Source of the DNA: Selenomonadaceae bacterium
GTDB lineage: Bacteria > Bacillota > Negativicutes > Selenomonadales > Selenomonadaceae
Reading direction: 5' to 3'
Assembly: GCA_017518105.1 (NCBI GenBank)
Contig: JAFWWC010000007.1
Location: 1-64,000, forward strand
DNA length: 64,000 nucleotides
Made by a program: the position numbers and the translations under genes. The notes beneath the pieces were generated by a model, which saw only the letters and a program-made list of their open reading frames with translations, did not search any database and was not told the origin of the DNA. How positions within the stretch are numbered: position 1 is the stretch's first letter; each line of letters opens with the position of its first letter. Shown one piece after another: positions 18,005 to 25,843 of the stretch.

Positions 18005-19474
18005 TTGGCTAACAATTTGAACGTTAAAACCCGCTACGGCACGTTCAACGGCTTTTTGGACGAAAACAGCGTGCGGACATGGCTGGGCATTCCTTATGCT
18101 AAACCTCCCGTAGGAAAACTTCGTTGGCAAGCTCCCCAACCGCTGAAACCGTCCGATAAATCTTTCGACGCCAAAAATTTTGGATTTATGGCTGTTCAAC
18201 TAGACGACCCGCTGAAAGACATTTCTAACAACCCGCAAAGCGAAGATTGCTTGACGCTAAACATTTGGGCACACGGCGAAAGCAAAAATAAGCCCGTTAT
18301 GGTTTTCATACCGGGCGGCGGATTCGTCAGCGGCGGTAGCGTCGAGTCAATTTACAACGGAAGTAACTTTGTGTTGGCGTATGATGTCATTATCGTCACG
18401 ATTAACTATCGGCTGAATATTTTCGGCTTTATGAACTTCGCAAGCATTGATTCTGCTTATGAAGACAGCGGATACCTCGGAATTGAAGACCAAGTGGCTG
18501 CTGTGAAGTGGGTTAGGGAAAATATCGCGGCATTTGGCGGAAACCCTGACAACATTACTGTTTTTGGTCACAGTGCCGGATCAATTTCAGTCATGTTGCT
18601 TACAGTTGCCCCTGCCGCAAAAAATCTTTTCCAAAAAGCAATTCCACAATCTGGACATTTGGTTTTTTATAATACTCCGGAGAATTCCACTAAGATTGCA
18701 GAAAGGTTTATGGAATTGAGCGGCACAAATAGAGTTAGCGACCTTATGAAGAGGTCTTATGATGAACTGAAAAAGCTTTACGAAAAACTTTGTGGCGTTC
18801 ACAATAATTTAGCTGATTATATGCCGACGTGCGACGGAAAATTTTTGCCTCGTGACCCGTTCAAAGCATTAAAAGAAGGCGGCGCACGCGGGATTAAATT
18901 TTTAACGGGTACTACTGCCTTTGAATGGTGTCTTTGGTTGTTTTCTGATAAAAATTTTTTCAAAACGTTTCGCACTAATCACGAGAAAACTTCGCTCGCC
19001 CTACAAAGATACAAAGGAACATATACGCCAAAGGAAATTTATCAAACGTGGCTGAACAATCGCCCCGATACAGAGGAAAACTTTATAGATTATGTAAATC
19101 AGTTAGATTGGCGCGTCGGACAAGAGTTGGCGGCGGAATATCAATCGAAGTTTGAAGACGTTTATTATTACCTGTTCAGTGAGCCGTCGACGATTGAAAA
19201 TTTGCGTTCATGTCACGAAATGGATTTGCCGTTTACCTTCAACCTTCCAAATCACATTTTACCGAATCCCGCGCCCAATCTCGTAAAGCAAGTTCAAGCG
19301 TCGTGGGCGGCATTTGCGGCGACTGGCAACCCGAACAATGAATTCATTCCGCACTGGGAGCGGTACACTGCCGATAATCGTCAAACCATGGAGCTAAACT
19401 CAAAAGGTTGCGTCTGCCATAAAGATTTGAACACTCAAAACTTAAACGCCCTGCGTTATGTCTACGAAAATTAA
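18005..19474 (+). CDS. Cytoplasmic type-B carboxylesterase
   Basis: 489 residues, a close paralogue of the Tat-exported esterase at 716 but with no signal peptide: it begins directly at the domain start (NLNVKTRYGTFNGF). TTG 18005 is the likely start, with AAAGGA at 17989-17994. The oxyanion segment (IPGGGF), nucleophile elbow GHSAG (Ser about 190; His replaces the more usual Glu) and histidine in SCHEMDLPF are present, so activity is expected. The last 30 residues are almost the same as in the exported copy. The pair suggests the same ester type being handled on both sides of the inner membrane; this is inference. It is followed after 10 bases by the membrane-bound esterase-like gene. Confidence 0.9.
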   Translation: MANNLNVKTRYGTFNGFLDENSVRTWLGIPYAKPPVGKLRWQAPQPLKPSDKSFDAKNFGFMAVQLDDPLKDISNNPQSEDCLTLNIWAHGESKNKPVMVFIPGGGFVSGGSVESIYNGSNFVLAYDVIIVTINYRLNIFGFMNFASIDSAYEDSGYLGIEDQVAAVKWVRENIAAFGGNPDNITVFGHSAGSISVMLLTVAPAAKNLFQKAIPQSGHLVFYNTPENSTKIAERFMELSGTNRVSDLMKRSYDELKKLYEKLCGVHNNLADYMPTCDGKFLPRDPFKALKEGGARGIKFLTGTTAFEWCLWLFSDKNFFKTFRTNHEKTSLALQRYKGTYTPKEIYQTWLNNRPDTEENFIDYVNQLDWRVGQELAAEYQSKFEDVYYYLFSEPSTIENLRSCHEMDLPFTFNLPNHILPNPAPNLVKQVQASWAAFAATGNPNNEFIPHWERYTADNRQTMELNSKGCVCHKDLNTQNLNALRYVYEN

Positions 19475-19484
19475 TAGGTGAAGT

Positions 19485-21470
19485 ATGAGAAAACTATTTA
19501 CGATTGATGATTTATTTATTGCCCTTGTTGCGGCGGTCGGCTATGGATTCAGCTTTGAAATCTCGAAAATTTTAGGCTACCCCGAATGGCTGAGTATAGT
19601 GGTCTGTCTCGTTGTCGGAATGACGCTGGAAGGGCTGATATACAAAATCGTTTTCAGCAAAACTTTTCAGGATAAGCCCGTCTACAGATTCACGGCATTT
19701 GCAGTGCTCACAATCATTTTTTTTATCGCCGTGTATGTCGCCACGATGACGGGCGTTTCCATACTTAATTATGTGGTGGATCAGTTCCAATTCGTCATAA
19801 TCCCTCCGTTACTGATTTTCGCGTTCAACTTGGCTCTGCGCCAATACCGCATAAAAAAAATCCGCGAGCGTTACGGCGACGGGAGCGATGGCTTTGTTTT
19901 TGACGACCAACTGACAAAAAGCGACCTCGATGAATTGAATCAGCAGAACCGACAAATTCACGGCGCATTTAATAAAGACCTTGCGGTAAAGACAAAAACG
20001 GGTGTCTTCGTCGGGGAAAAAGCAAAGGATACAATTTTTTTCACCGGAATTCCCTACGCCAAGCCTCCTGTCGGCTCCCGTCGCTGGAAGGCTCCAGAGC
20101 CACTACCTGAATCGGAAGACGTATTCGAGGCAAAACATTTCGGCGCGTCCGCAATTCAAGTCGATTATGACGGTTCGTTTTTTAAACTCCATAGGCAAAG
20201 CGAGGATTGTTTGACACTCAATATTTGTATCGCAAGCAAGAGGACGGAGCAGAAAAAGCCAGTCATAGTGTTTTTTCACCACGGCGATTTTACATACGGC
20301 GGTTCAGCAGATCCTCTGCTGCATGGCGAGGAGTTTATCAAAATCTATCCTGACAGTGTCGGCATCACTTTCAATTATCGGCTAGGTATCTTAGGCTTCA
20401 TTGATTTTTCCGAAACTCCAGGCGGCGAAAATTATCCCGACGCGCTAAACCTCGGCTTGCTCGACCAAATCGCGGCACTTCACTGGATTAAAGAGAATAT
20501 CTCCGCTTTTGGAGGAGACCCCGAACGGATTACCGTTATGGGTTTTGAGTCAGGAGCCCTAAGCCTTAGCTTACTTGCGGCGTGCGAACAAGCGAAGGGG
20601 CTTTTCCAAAAAGCGTTCATATTTTACGGCGACCCCATGTTCACTTACAGTACGCCAGAAACGTCCAGAAATTTGGCTAAAAGGCTCCTGCAAGAAACCT
20701 CAACAAAGACGATGGAAGAACTTATGCAACTTTCGACGGCGCAGTTAAAAGAGGCGTCGCAAAAACTTGTACTGGATTTAGCGTCCGGACCGACCCGCGA
20801 AGGGAAAATGTTTCCCTTGGACATGTATGCCGCCTATCGGGACGGAGCCGCGTCAGGAATTGAATTCATCATCGGTATTCCAAGCAATGAAAGACAAATT
20901 TACAAATCCCTTGTCGGCGAAAAAAAATACGAAGATTTCATATCCAAAGAGCTGGACGAAATTTTGTGTTTCCTTGACAACAACTATCCCGCCGAAGCAA
21001 AAGCCGTAAGGGATTATATCGAGGAGCAAGCAACAACGATGTCCGAATTGGAAGCCAAAGCAAAGATGTATGAGCAATTTTACACGTTGGACACCTATCG
21101 TTGTGCACAAAAATTGACGGAGGGCGGAAACAAAGTCTACCTTCTCTACTGGAACGTAAAACCGCTGATTGAAAATCTGGGTTCCAGTACTGTGGACGTT
21201 GCAGCGGCGTTTTTGGGCAGTCACAAGGCGGTGCAATTATACGGCAACGTGCAAAACCGCGATATAGCACAGACACTGCAGAAATTATTCCGGAAATTTC
21301 AAAACGGAGACGAAGTGCGACTTTTCAATAACGAAATCAAAGGAATCAGTGCTATAGATTGGAAAGAATTTCCACAAGCTCTCATTGTTTCCGAGAAAGC
21401 TTTTAAATGCGAACCGATTACGAACAAGCTGACAGAGATTAAGGCTCTGCTGAATCTTCTTGCGGAATAA
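19485..21470 (+). CDS. Membrane-anchored esterase-like protein lacking the catalytic serine
   Basis: 661 residues. Residues 1-125 hold about four membrane helices, residues 125-160 a charged linker, and the rest a carboxylesterase-B fold recognisable by TGIPYAKPPVGSRRWKAPEP, SEDCLTLNI and WIKENISAFGGDPERITV. The elbow GESAG of the family reads GFESG here, placing Glu355 where the catalytic Ser should be. The oxyanion motif is HHGDF instead of HGGAF, and the catalytic His region (LGSHKAVQL) is shifted. The protein is therefore probably a non-hydrolytic pseudo-esterase held at the membrane. The open frame and conserved scaffold suggest that it is kept for binding or sensing. It is the last gene of the esterase cluster, followed by a likely terminator. 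Confidence 0.82.
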   Translation: MRKLFTIDDLFIALVAAVGYGFSFEISKILGYPEWLSIVVCLVVGMTLEGLIYKIVFSKTFQDKPVYRFTAFAVLTIIFFIAVYVATMTGVSILNYVVDQFQFVIIPPLLIFAFNLALRQYRIKKIRERYGDGSDGFVFDDQLTKSDLDELNQQNRQIHGAFNKDLAVKTKTGVFVGEKAKDTIFFTGIPYAKPPVGSRRWKAPEPLPESEDVFEAKHFGASAIQVDYDGSFFKLHRQSEDCLTLNICIASKRTEQKKPVIVFFHHGDFTYGGSADPLLHGEEFIKIYPDSVGITFNYRLGILGFIDFSETPGGENYPDALNLGLLDQIAALHWIKENISAFGGDPERITVMGFESGALSLSLLAACEQAKGLFQKAFIFYGDPMFTYSTPETSRNLAKRLLQETSTKTMEELMQLSTAQLKEASQKLVLDLASGPTREGKMFPLDMYAAYRDGAASGIEFIIGIPSNERQIYKSLVGEKKYEDFISKELDEILCFLDNNYPAEAKAVRDYIEEQATTMSELEAKAKMYEQFYTLDTYRCAQKLTEGGNKVYLLYWNVKPLIENLGSSTVDVAAAFLGSHKAVQLYGNVQNRDIAQTLQKLFRKFQNGDEVRLFNNEIKGISAIDWKEFPQALIVSEKAFKCEPITNKLTEIKALLNLLAE

Positions 21471-21513
21471 CCGATAGTTCAAGCGGCAATATCTTCCCAT
21501 AGGTCAACACTTA

Positions 21514-21540
21514 GCTCGAATTTTGAGCGTTTTTTATTTT
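21514..21540 (+). terminator. Weak terminator after the esterase cluster
   Basis: A short 4-bp GCTC/GAGC stem with a 7-base AT loop is followed by GTTTTTTATTTT. The T run is good but the stem is short. Confidence 0.4.
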
Positions 21541-21614
21541 GAAGTAGTGATGCATTTAATCTTTTCAGGAACGACTTCGCGTATTTAGAAGATGTATTCA
21601 CAGGCAAGGGGTGA

Positions 21615-21620
21615 TATAAT
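21615..21620 (+). promoter_or_regulatory. Extended -10 promoter element for EamA transporter
   Basis: TGATATAAT (TG, one base, consensus TATAAT at 21615-21620) lies 28 bases before the start codon. The -35 region is poor, which is common with extended -10 elements. Confidence 0.55.
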
Positions 21621-21647
21621 GAAATTGTAAATTCAGGAGGAAACTTT

Positions 21648-22526
21648 ATGAAGATTAAAGGAACGTTGATGCTATTGGGGGCGGCGTTTTTTTGGGGGAC
21701 GACGTTCGTAGCACAGCTTGAGGGCATGGATGGACTTGGTCCTTTTTCTTATGCGGCGGCAAGGTATCTGGCTGGCTTCGTCTCTTTGGTCGCGGTGCTA
21801 CTCTACACGCACAAGCAACGTGCCAGAGAGCGACGACGGAAAAATTATCGGCGCGGCTTTGCAATCGGTCTGCTAATCGGCGTCGTGCTGTTCGTGGCGA
21901 GTTCAATGCAACAAATCGCCCTGCAATATTCGACGGCGGGCAAGGCGGCGTTCATCACGTGCCTTTATATCGTTTTCGTGCCGCTGGGTGCAAAGCTCCT
22001 AGGCAAGATAATTCGTCACGAGAACTGGATAGGCGCACTGCTTGCAATCGTCGGCTTGTACTTGCTTGCGGTCGGCGAGGGTCTTTCGATTCAATCGGGC
22101 GACGTGATACTTTTCCTTAGTGCGTTCGTGTGGACGGCGCAAATTTTATTGGTAGACAAGTTCGCGGCTCGTGTGGATTTAATCGAACTGTCGACCGCTC
22201 AGATTTTTATCGTGATGATTCTAAGTTTCGCGGCGATGTTCACGCTGGAGACGCCGAGCCTTAGCGCAATGGTCAACGCATGGTTCCCAATACTTTATGG
22301 CGGCGTGATGAGTTCGGGCGTTGCGTTTACTCTTCAGCTTTACGGGCAACGATACGCCGAGCCATCGACTGCGGCAATCCTGATGAGCTTCGAGGCAATC
22401 TTCGGAGCGTTGGCGGGTTGGTTCTTCTTGGGCGAAGTCATGACAACGCAGGAACTTGTCGGCTGTGTGCTAATGTTAATCGGAATGCTCGCCACTCAGT
22501 GGACGATTATAAAGCGGAAGCTGTGA
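21648..22526 (+). CDS. EamA/DMT-family membrane transporter
   Basis: 292-residue inner-membrane protein with ten predicted helices arranged as two EamA repeats (repeat 1 about residues 5-135, repeat 2 about 150-285). Typical DMT marks are the start FFWGTTFVAQ, the motif FITCLYIVFVPL at the end of the first repeat and the second-repeat LMSFEAIFGALAGWFFLGE. AGGAGG lies before ATG 21648. Members export small metabolites, amino acids or drugs; no substrate can be assigned. The next gene, encoding an FtsZ-like protein, starts 62 bases later with its own ribosome site. Confidence 0.88.
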   Translation: MKIKGTLMLLGAAFFWGTTFVAQLEGMDGLGPFSYAAARYLAGFVSLVAVLLYTHKQRARERRRKNYRRGFAIGLLIGVVLFVASSMQQIALQYSTAGKAAFITCLYIVFVPLGAKLLGKIIRHENWIGALLAIVGLYLLAVGEGLSIQSGDVILFLSAFVWTAQILLVDKFAARVDLIELSTAQIFIVMILSFAAMFTLETPSLSAMVNAWFPILYGGVMSSGVAFTLQLYGQRYAEPSTAAILMSFEAIFGALAGWFFLGEVMTTQELVGCVLMLIGMLATQWTIIKRKL

Positions 22527-22587
22527 AGGAAAATTTTTTGGCGCGTCGAAAATTGACGAAAATATTTTTTGAGAGGAACGAAACGTT

Positions 22588-23769
22588 ATGGGGGCTAATG
22601 ATGCGGCAATCAAGGAGGCGTTGAATAAACTTCGCCTGAACAAGGAACGCCAGAAGGCTGAGGACGACGCGGCGATTAAAAGAGCCCTCGTCACGATAAA
22701 AGTATTTGGCGTGGGCGGCGGCGGCAACAGCGTCCTTAAACGCATAGCCGAAAGTGACTTCTTGGAAATTGAACTCGTCGCGGTCAATACGGACTCGCAC
22801 GCGCTGAGCTTTTCAAACCTAGACAAGATTAAGGCGGTGCAAATCGGCGAATCGTTGACTAAGGGACGCGGCACGGGCGGCAAGGTCGCAATCGGTGAGC
22901 AGGCGGCTAAAAATGATTCCGAACGCTTAAAGGAAATGATGGTCGGCGCGGATATGATTTTCATAACGGCTGGCATGGGCGGCGGCACGGGAACTGGTGC
23001 GGCTCCTGTGATTGCTCGGCTCGCTAAGGAGATGGGGATATTAACCGTCGGCGTCGTCACGATTCCTTTTAAGTTCGAGGGTATTCGCAAGCAACGCATT
23101 GCCAATGAAGGTATCGTCCGTATGCAGTCTTACATGGACGCGTTGATTGTCGTCAAAAACGATAACCTGATGAAGTTGCCGGAGAACAAAGGCTTAACGG
23201 TGGTCACTGCCTTCGAGGCGGCGGACTCGGTCTTGCGGCAGGCGATTCGTTGCGTGGCTGAACTCATCTTGACTACTGGAGTTATAAACGTCGACTTCGC
23301 AGACATGACGACGATATTTAGGCAGAGTGAATCAAGCGACGCGCTCCTTGGCATTGGCAGGAGTAATATAAGCGCGGTTAAGGCTGTGCAAGAGGCGATT
23401 GAAAGCCCGCTTATCGATAAGTCCTTGAAGGGCGCACGCGGCATAATCCTAAACATCACGGGCGACGAGACTTTGCCGATTCATGACGTGAACGCCGCCG
23501 CAAGTTATATCTTCAGCCAGACCGAAGACGACGTGAACATTATCCTAGGCACGGTCATTGATAAGAGTATGAATGGCATGATTCAAGCTACGATTATCGC
23601 GACAGACTTTGCTGACAGCCTCGCGTTGAAATCACCGGTTGTCGAAGCCCCCAAATCAACAGTCACGGTATCGAAGGGTTTTAATTTTGAGGCTCCAAAA
23701 CCTCCGCCTCCGCCGCAGAATACTTTCCAGTTGCCGACGTTCAATTTCCGCCCGCGTGATACCAAATGA
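22588..23769 (+). CDS. Divergent FtsZ-family GTPase
   Basis: 393-residue tubulin-like GTPase. Conserved FtsZ features are present: FGVGGGGNSVL, nucleotide-sugar NTDSHAL, the signature GGGTGTGAAPVIA and the T7-loop pattern NVDFAD needed for GTP hydrolysis between subunits. Unusual features are a charged, helical N-terminal extension of about 35 residues, GTGGKVAIG where GAGANPEVG is normal, a glutamine/arginine-rich KFEGIRKQRI segment, and a short C-terminal tail with PPPPP ending LPTFNFRPR. The gene is not in a mur-ftsA setting; its neighbours are an EamA transporter and a tcdA-like gene. It may be the main FtsZ of an unusual lineage or a second paralogue; the divergence favours the latter. 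Confidence 0.88.
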   Translation: MGANDAAIKEALNKLRLNKERQKAEDDAAIKRALVTIKVFGVGGGGNSVLKRIAESDFLEIELVAVNTDSHALSFSNLDKIKAVQIGESLTKGRGTGGKVAIGEQAAKNDSERLKEMMVGADMIFITAGMGGGTGTGAAPVIARLAKEMGILTVGVVTIPFKFEGIRKQRIANEGIVRMQSYMDALIVVKNDNLMKLPENKGLTVVTAFEAADSVLRQAIRCVAELILTTGVINVDFADMTTIFRQSESSDALLGIGRSNISAVKAVQEAIESPLIDKSLKGARGIILNITGDETLPIHDVNAAASYIFSQTEDDVNIILGTVIDKSMNGMIQATIIATDFADSLALKSPVVEAPKSTVTVSKGFNFEAPKPPPPPQNTFQLPTFNFRPRDTK

Positions 23770-23779
23770 GTTTATGTTC

Positions 23780-23880
23780 ATACTTTCTTTGCTCGCCCAA
23801 AGAAAGTATGCAAAGAAAGGGCGTCCCCGCTATGAAACATCCATGTTTCAAACGCGGGGCGGCCGCCGTCCATGGCGGCC
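23780..23880. repeat. Cluster of three intergenic hairpins
   Basis: Three inverted repeats lie one after another in the 155-base gap after the FtsZ-like gene: a perfect 12-bp stem at 23780-23791/23798-23809; a nested hairpin with outer CCCCGC/GCGGGG (23825-23830/23854-23859) and inner TGAAACAT/ATGTTTCA around CC; and GGCCGCC/GGCGGCC (23861-23867/23874-23880). There is no T run, so a simple terminator is unlikely. A mobile or REP-like intergenic element is the best reading. Confidence 0.6.
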
Positions 23881-23924
23881 GGATTCTTACTCACCGCTAG
23901 CTATTAATTAATCGGAGTGTTCGT

Positions 23925-24605
23925 ATGAATGACAGGTTCCAACGGCTGAAACTTTTAATCGGAGAAGAAAACTTTTTCAAACTGACTGCGGCAACGGTTG
24001 CGGTATTCGGCGTGGGGGGTGTCGGTTCTTTTGCGGTGGAGGCTCTGGCGCGTTCGGGCATTGGGCATTTGATTTTGATTGACAAGGACGACATTGACGA
24101 GACGAACATTAACAGGCAACTCCACGCGCTAAGCTCGACGGTCGGCAAATCTAAGGTGGAAGTTATGCGCCAAAGAATTCACGATATAAATCCCGCCGCC
24201 AAGGTCGATACGATTCAAAAGTTCTTCTTGCCCGGCGAAGGCGTCGAGGATTTTTTTATTTGTCGCTATGATTACGTCGTCGATGCGATTGACACGTTGA
24301 CGGCGAAAATTTTCCTCGTCGAGGAATGCACGCGGCGCGGGATAAAAATTATTTCAAGCATGGGCGCGGGCAATAAACTTGATGGCACACGCTTTAAGGT
24401 CTCAGATATTTATCAGACGAGCGTTGACCCTGTGGCTAAAGTCATGCGCAAGAAGCTAAGGGAACGCGGCATAAAATCTTTGAAGGTCGTTTGGTCGGAC
24501 GAGCCGCCACGACGTGTGGAAGAGTTTATCGGTAGCAATGCGTTCGTGCCTTCTGTCGCGGGCTTGATTATGGCGGGCGAGGTCGTCAGGGATTTTATAA
24601 GCTGA
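23925..24605 (+). CDS. tcdA: TcdA-like tRNA threonylcarbamoyladenosine dehydratase
   Basis: 226-residue member of the ThiF/MoeB/E1-like family, of the short TcdA (CsdL/YgdL) branch that cyclises t6A37 in tRNA to ct6A using ATP. It starts with MNDRFQRLKLLIGEENF, typical of this branch, followed by the Rossmann motif FGVGGVGSFA, the ATP/Mg motif DKDDIDETNINRQ and VDAIDT. The late segments SSMGAGNKLD and VVWSDEPPRR also match TcdA. No zinc-binding CxxC pair is present, unlike MoeB and ThiF. The gene that makes the t6A precursor, tsaC, is also in this window (35357-35971), but far away. Confidence 0.88.
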   Translation: MNDRFQRLKLLIGEENFFKLTAATVAVFGVGGVGSFAVEALARSGIGHLILIDKDDIDETNINRQLHALSSTVGKSKVEVMRQRIHDINPAAKVDTIQKFFLPGEGVEDFFICRYDYVVDAIDTLTAKIFLVEECTRRGIKIISSMGAGNKLDGTRFKVSDIYQTSVDPVAKVMRKKLRERGIKSLKVVWSDEPPRRVEEFIGSNAFVPSVAGLIMAGEVVRDFIS

Positions 24606-24663
24606 TGACTTCATGCGCGGCGATAACATTTGACTTTATCAGCGAGTCCAGCGCGACCACCGG

Positions 24664-24683
24664 ATGCAACGTCCACGTTGCAT
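24664..24683. repeat. Perfect 9-bp inverted repeat around CC
   Basis: ATGCAACGT and ACGTTGCAT flank a CC centre, upstream of the fabG promoter. The centre resembles those in the hairpin cluster at 23780-23880. It may be an operator for the fab genes or another copy of the palindromic element. Confidence 0.5.
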
Positions 24684-24701
24684 TTAATCGGCGTATAAAT
24701 G

Positions 24702-24730
24702 TAGACAAGCGAAAAGCTTTGTGCTATATT
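24702..24730 (+). promoter_or_regulatory. Promoter of the fabG-acpP operon
   Basis: TAGACA (24702-24707), a 17-base spacer and TATATT (24725-24730), with TG one base before the -10. It is one of the best promoters in the window; the predicted start is near 24737, twenty bases ahead of fabG. Confidence 0.7.
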
Positions 24731-24756
24731 CTGCAAACGGGAGGCGAAAGGTTGTA

Positions 24757-25506
24757 ATGAGTTCAAAGTTATCAGGCAAGGTGGCGTTCGTGACAGGAGC
24801 CTCACGCGGCATAGGACGGGCAATAGCACTAAGACTAGCGGCGGACGGAGCAAAGGTCGCGTTGAACTTCTCAAGCAACGTATCAAAAGCCGAGGAAGTC
24901 AAAGCCCAAATAGAAGCGGCAGGCGGCGCGGCAATGCTCGTTCAAGGTGACGTTGCAAAGTTCGAGGTCGTGGCGGAGCTGATAAAAAAGGTCGTCGGCG
25001 CGTGGGGGCGGCTGGACATTCTGATAAACAACGCCGGCATAACCCGCGACAATCTCCTAATCAAGATGACGGAAGACGACTTCGACAGAGTTATCAGCAC
25101 GAACCTAAAGGGCGTCTTCAACTGCACGAAGGCTGTAACTAGGCTGATGATGAAGCAACGCGGCGGACGAATCGTGAATATGTCGAGTGTCGTGGGACTC
25201 AAAGGCAACATAAGCCAAGCCAACTACGCGGCGGCAAAGGCGGGCATAATCGGATTCACGAAGTCAGCGGCGCGGGAGCTTGCGTCGCGTGGTGTGACAG
25301 TCAACGCAGTGACACCAGGCTTTATCAACACCGACATGACTGCCGCGCTTAGCGAAAAAGTCAAGGAAGTAATGATGCAAGAGATACCTGCGGGAAGAAT
25401 GGGAACTCCCGAAGACGTTGCCAATGCAGTGGCGTTCTTGGTATCAGATGAGGCGGCGTATATCACGGGGCAGGTTTTGTCAGTAGATGGCGGAATGGTC
25501 ATGTGA
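24757..25506 (+). CDS. fabG: 3-oxoacyl-[acyl-carrier-protein] reductase
   Basis: 249-residue short-chain dehydrogenase that reduces 3-oxoacyl-ACP with NADPH in the fatty-acid elongation cycle. Motifs are complete: cofactor TGASRGIG near residue 13, NNAGITRDN, catalytic Ser (NMSSVVGLKGN), YAAAKAG (Tyr/Lys) and the C-terminal GQVLSVDGGMVM. ATG 24757 is selected because GAAAGG and the family start MSSKLSGKVAFVTG fit it. It is followed by acpP after 27 bases, a standard fab operon pair. It has a strong promoter and a palindrome directly upstream. Confidence 0.95.
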   Translation: MSSKLSGKVAFVTGASRGIGRAIALRLAADGAKVALNFSSNVSKAEEVKAQIEAAGGAAMLVQGDVAKFEVVAELIKKVVGAWGRLDILINNAGITRDNLLIKMTEDDFDRVISTNLKGVFNCTKAVTRLMMKQRGGRIVNMSSVVGLKGNISQANYAAAKAGIIGFTKSAARELASRGVTVNAVTPGFINTDMTAALSEKVKEVMMQEIPAGRMGTPEDVANAVAFLVSDEAAYITGQVLSVDGGMVM

Positions 25507-25533
25507 CGCAGCTTTGAAAGGAGGTGACTGTAA

Positions 25534-25770
25534 GTGTCAACGTTTGAACAGGTTAAAAAAATCGTCAAAGAACAACTTGGAGTCGAAGAGGACGAGATTC
25601 AGATGAGCTCGACTTTCGTCGATGACTTGGGCGCGGATTCTTTGGACATAGTCGAATTAATCATGGCGTTCGAGGAGGAATTCAATATCGAAATCCCCGA
25701 CGAAAAGGCCGAGAAAATTAAGACCGTCGAAGATGTCGTTAAGTACATAGACGGAGAAACCAACGCTTGA
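25534..25770 (+). CDS. acpP: Acyl carrier protein
   Basis: 78-residue acidic four-helix protein that carries acyl chains on a phosphopantetheine arm. The attachment site is the Ser of [15 protein letters not shown] 25534 is the start, with a strong AGGAGGTGA ribosome site. It lies in a fabG-acpP-enoyl reductase gene order. The strong ribosome site suits the high level at which ACP is normally needed. Confidence 0.97.
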   Translation: MSTFEQVKKIVKEQLGVEEDEIQMSSTFVDDLGADSLDIVELIMAFEEEFNIEIPDEKAEKIKTVEDVVKYIDGETNA

Positions 25771-25780
25771 TGAGTGATGG

Positions 25781-25829
25781 GGGATTAGTGGTTAGGCTTT
25801 CTAATCGTTAATCCCTAACAGCTTTTTTT
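25781..25829 (+). terminator. Long hairpin between acpP and enoyl reductase (attenuator or element)
   Basis: A 15-bp stem (25781-25795 / 25801-25815, three G-T wobbles) with a five-base loop is followed seven bases later by seven T (25823-25829). It could reduce read-through from acpP into the next gene, or be a small palindromic insertion. The next gene's GGAGAGGA ribosome site lies directly after the T run. Confidence 0.5.
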
Positions 25830-25843
25830 GGAGAGGATTATCC

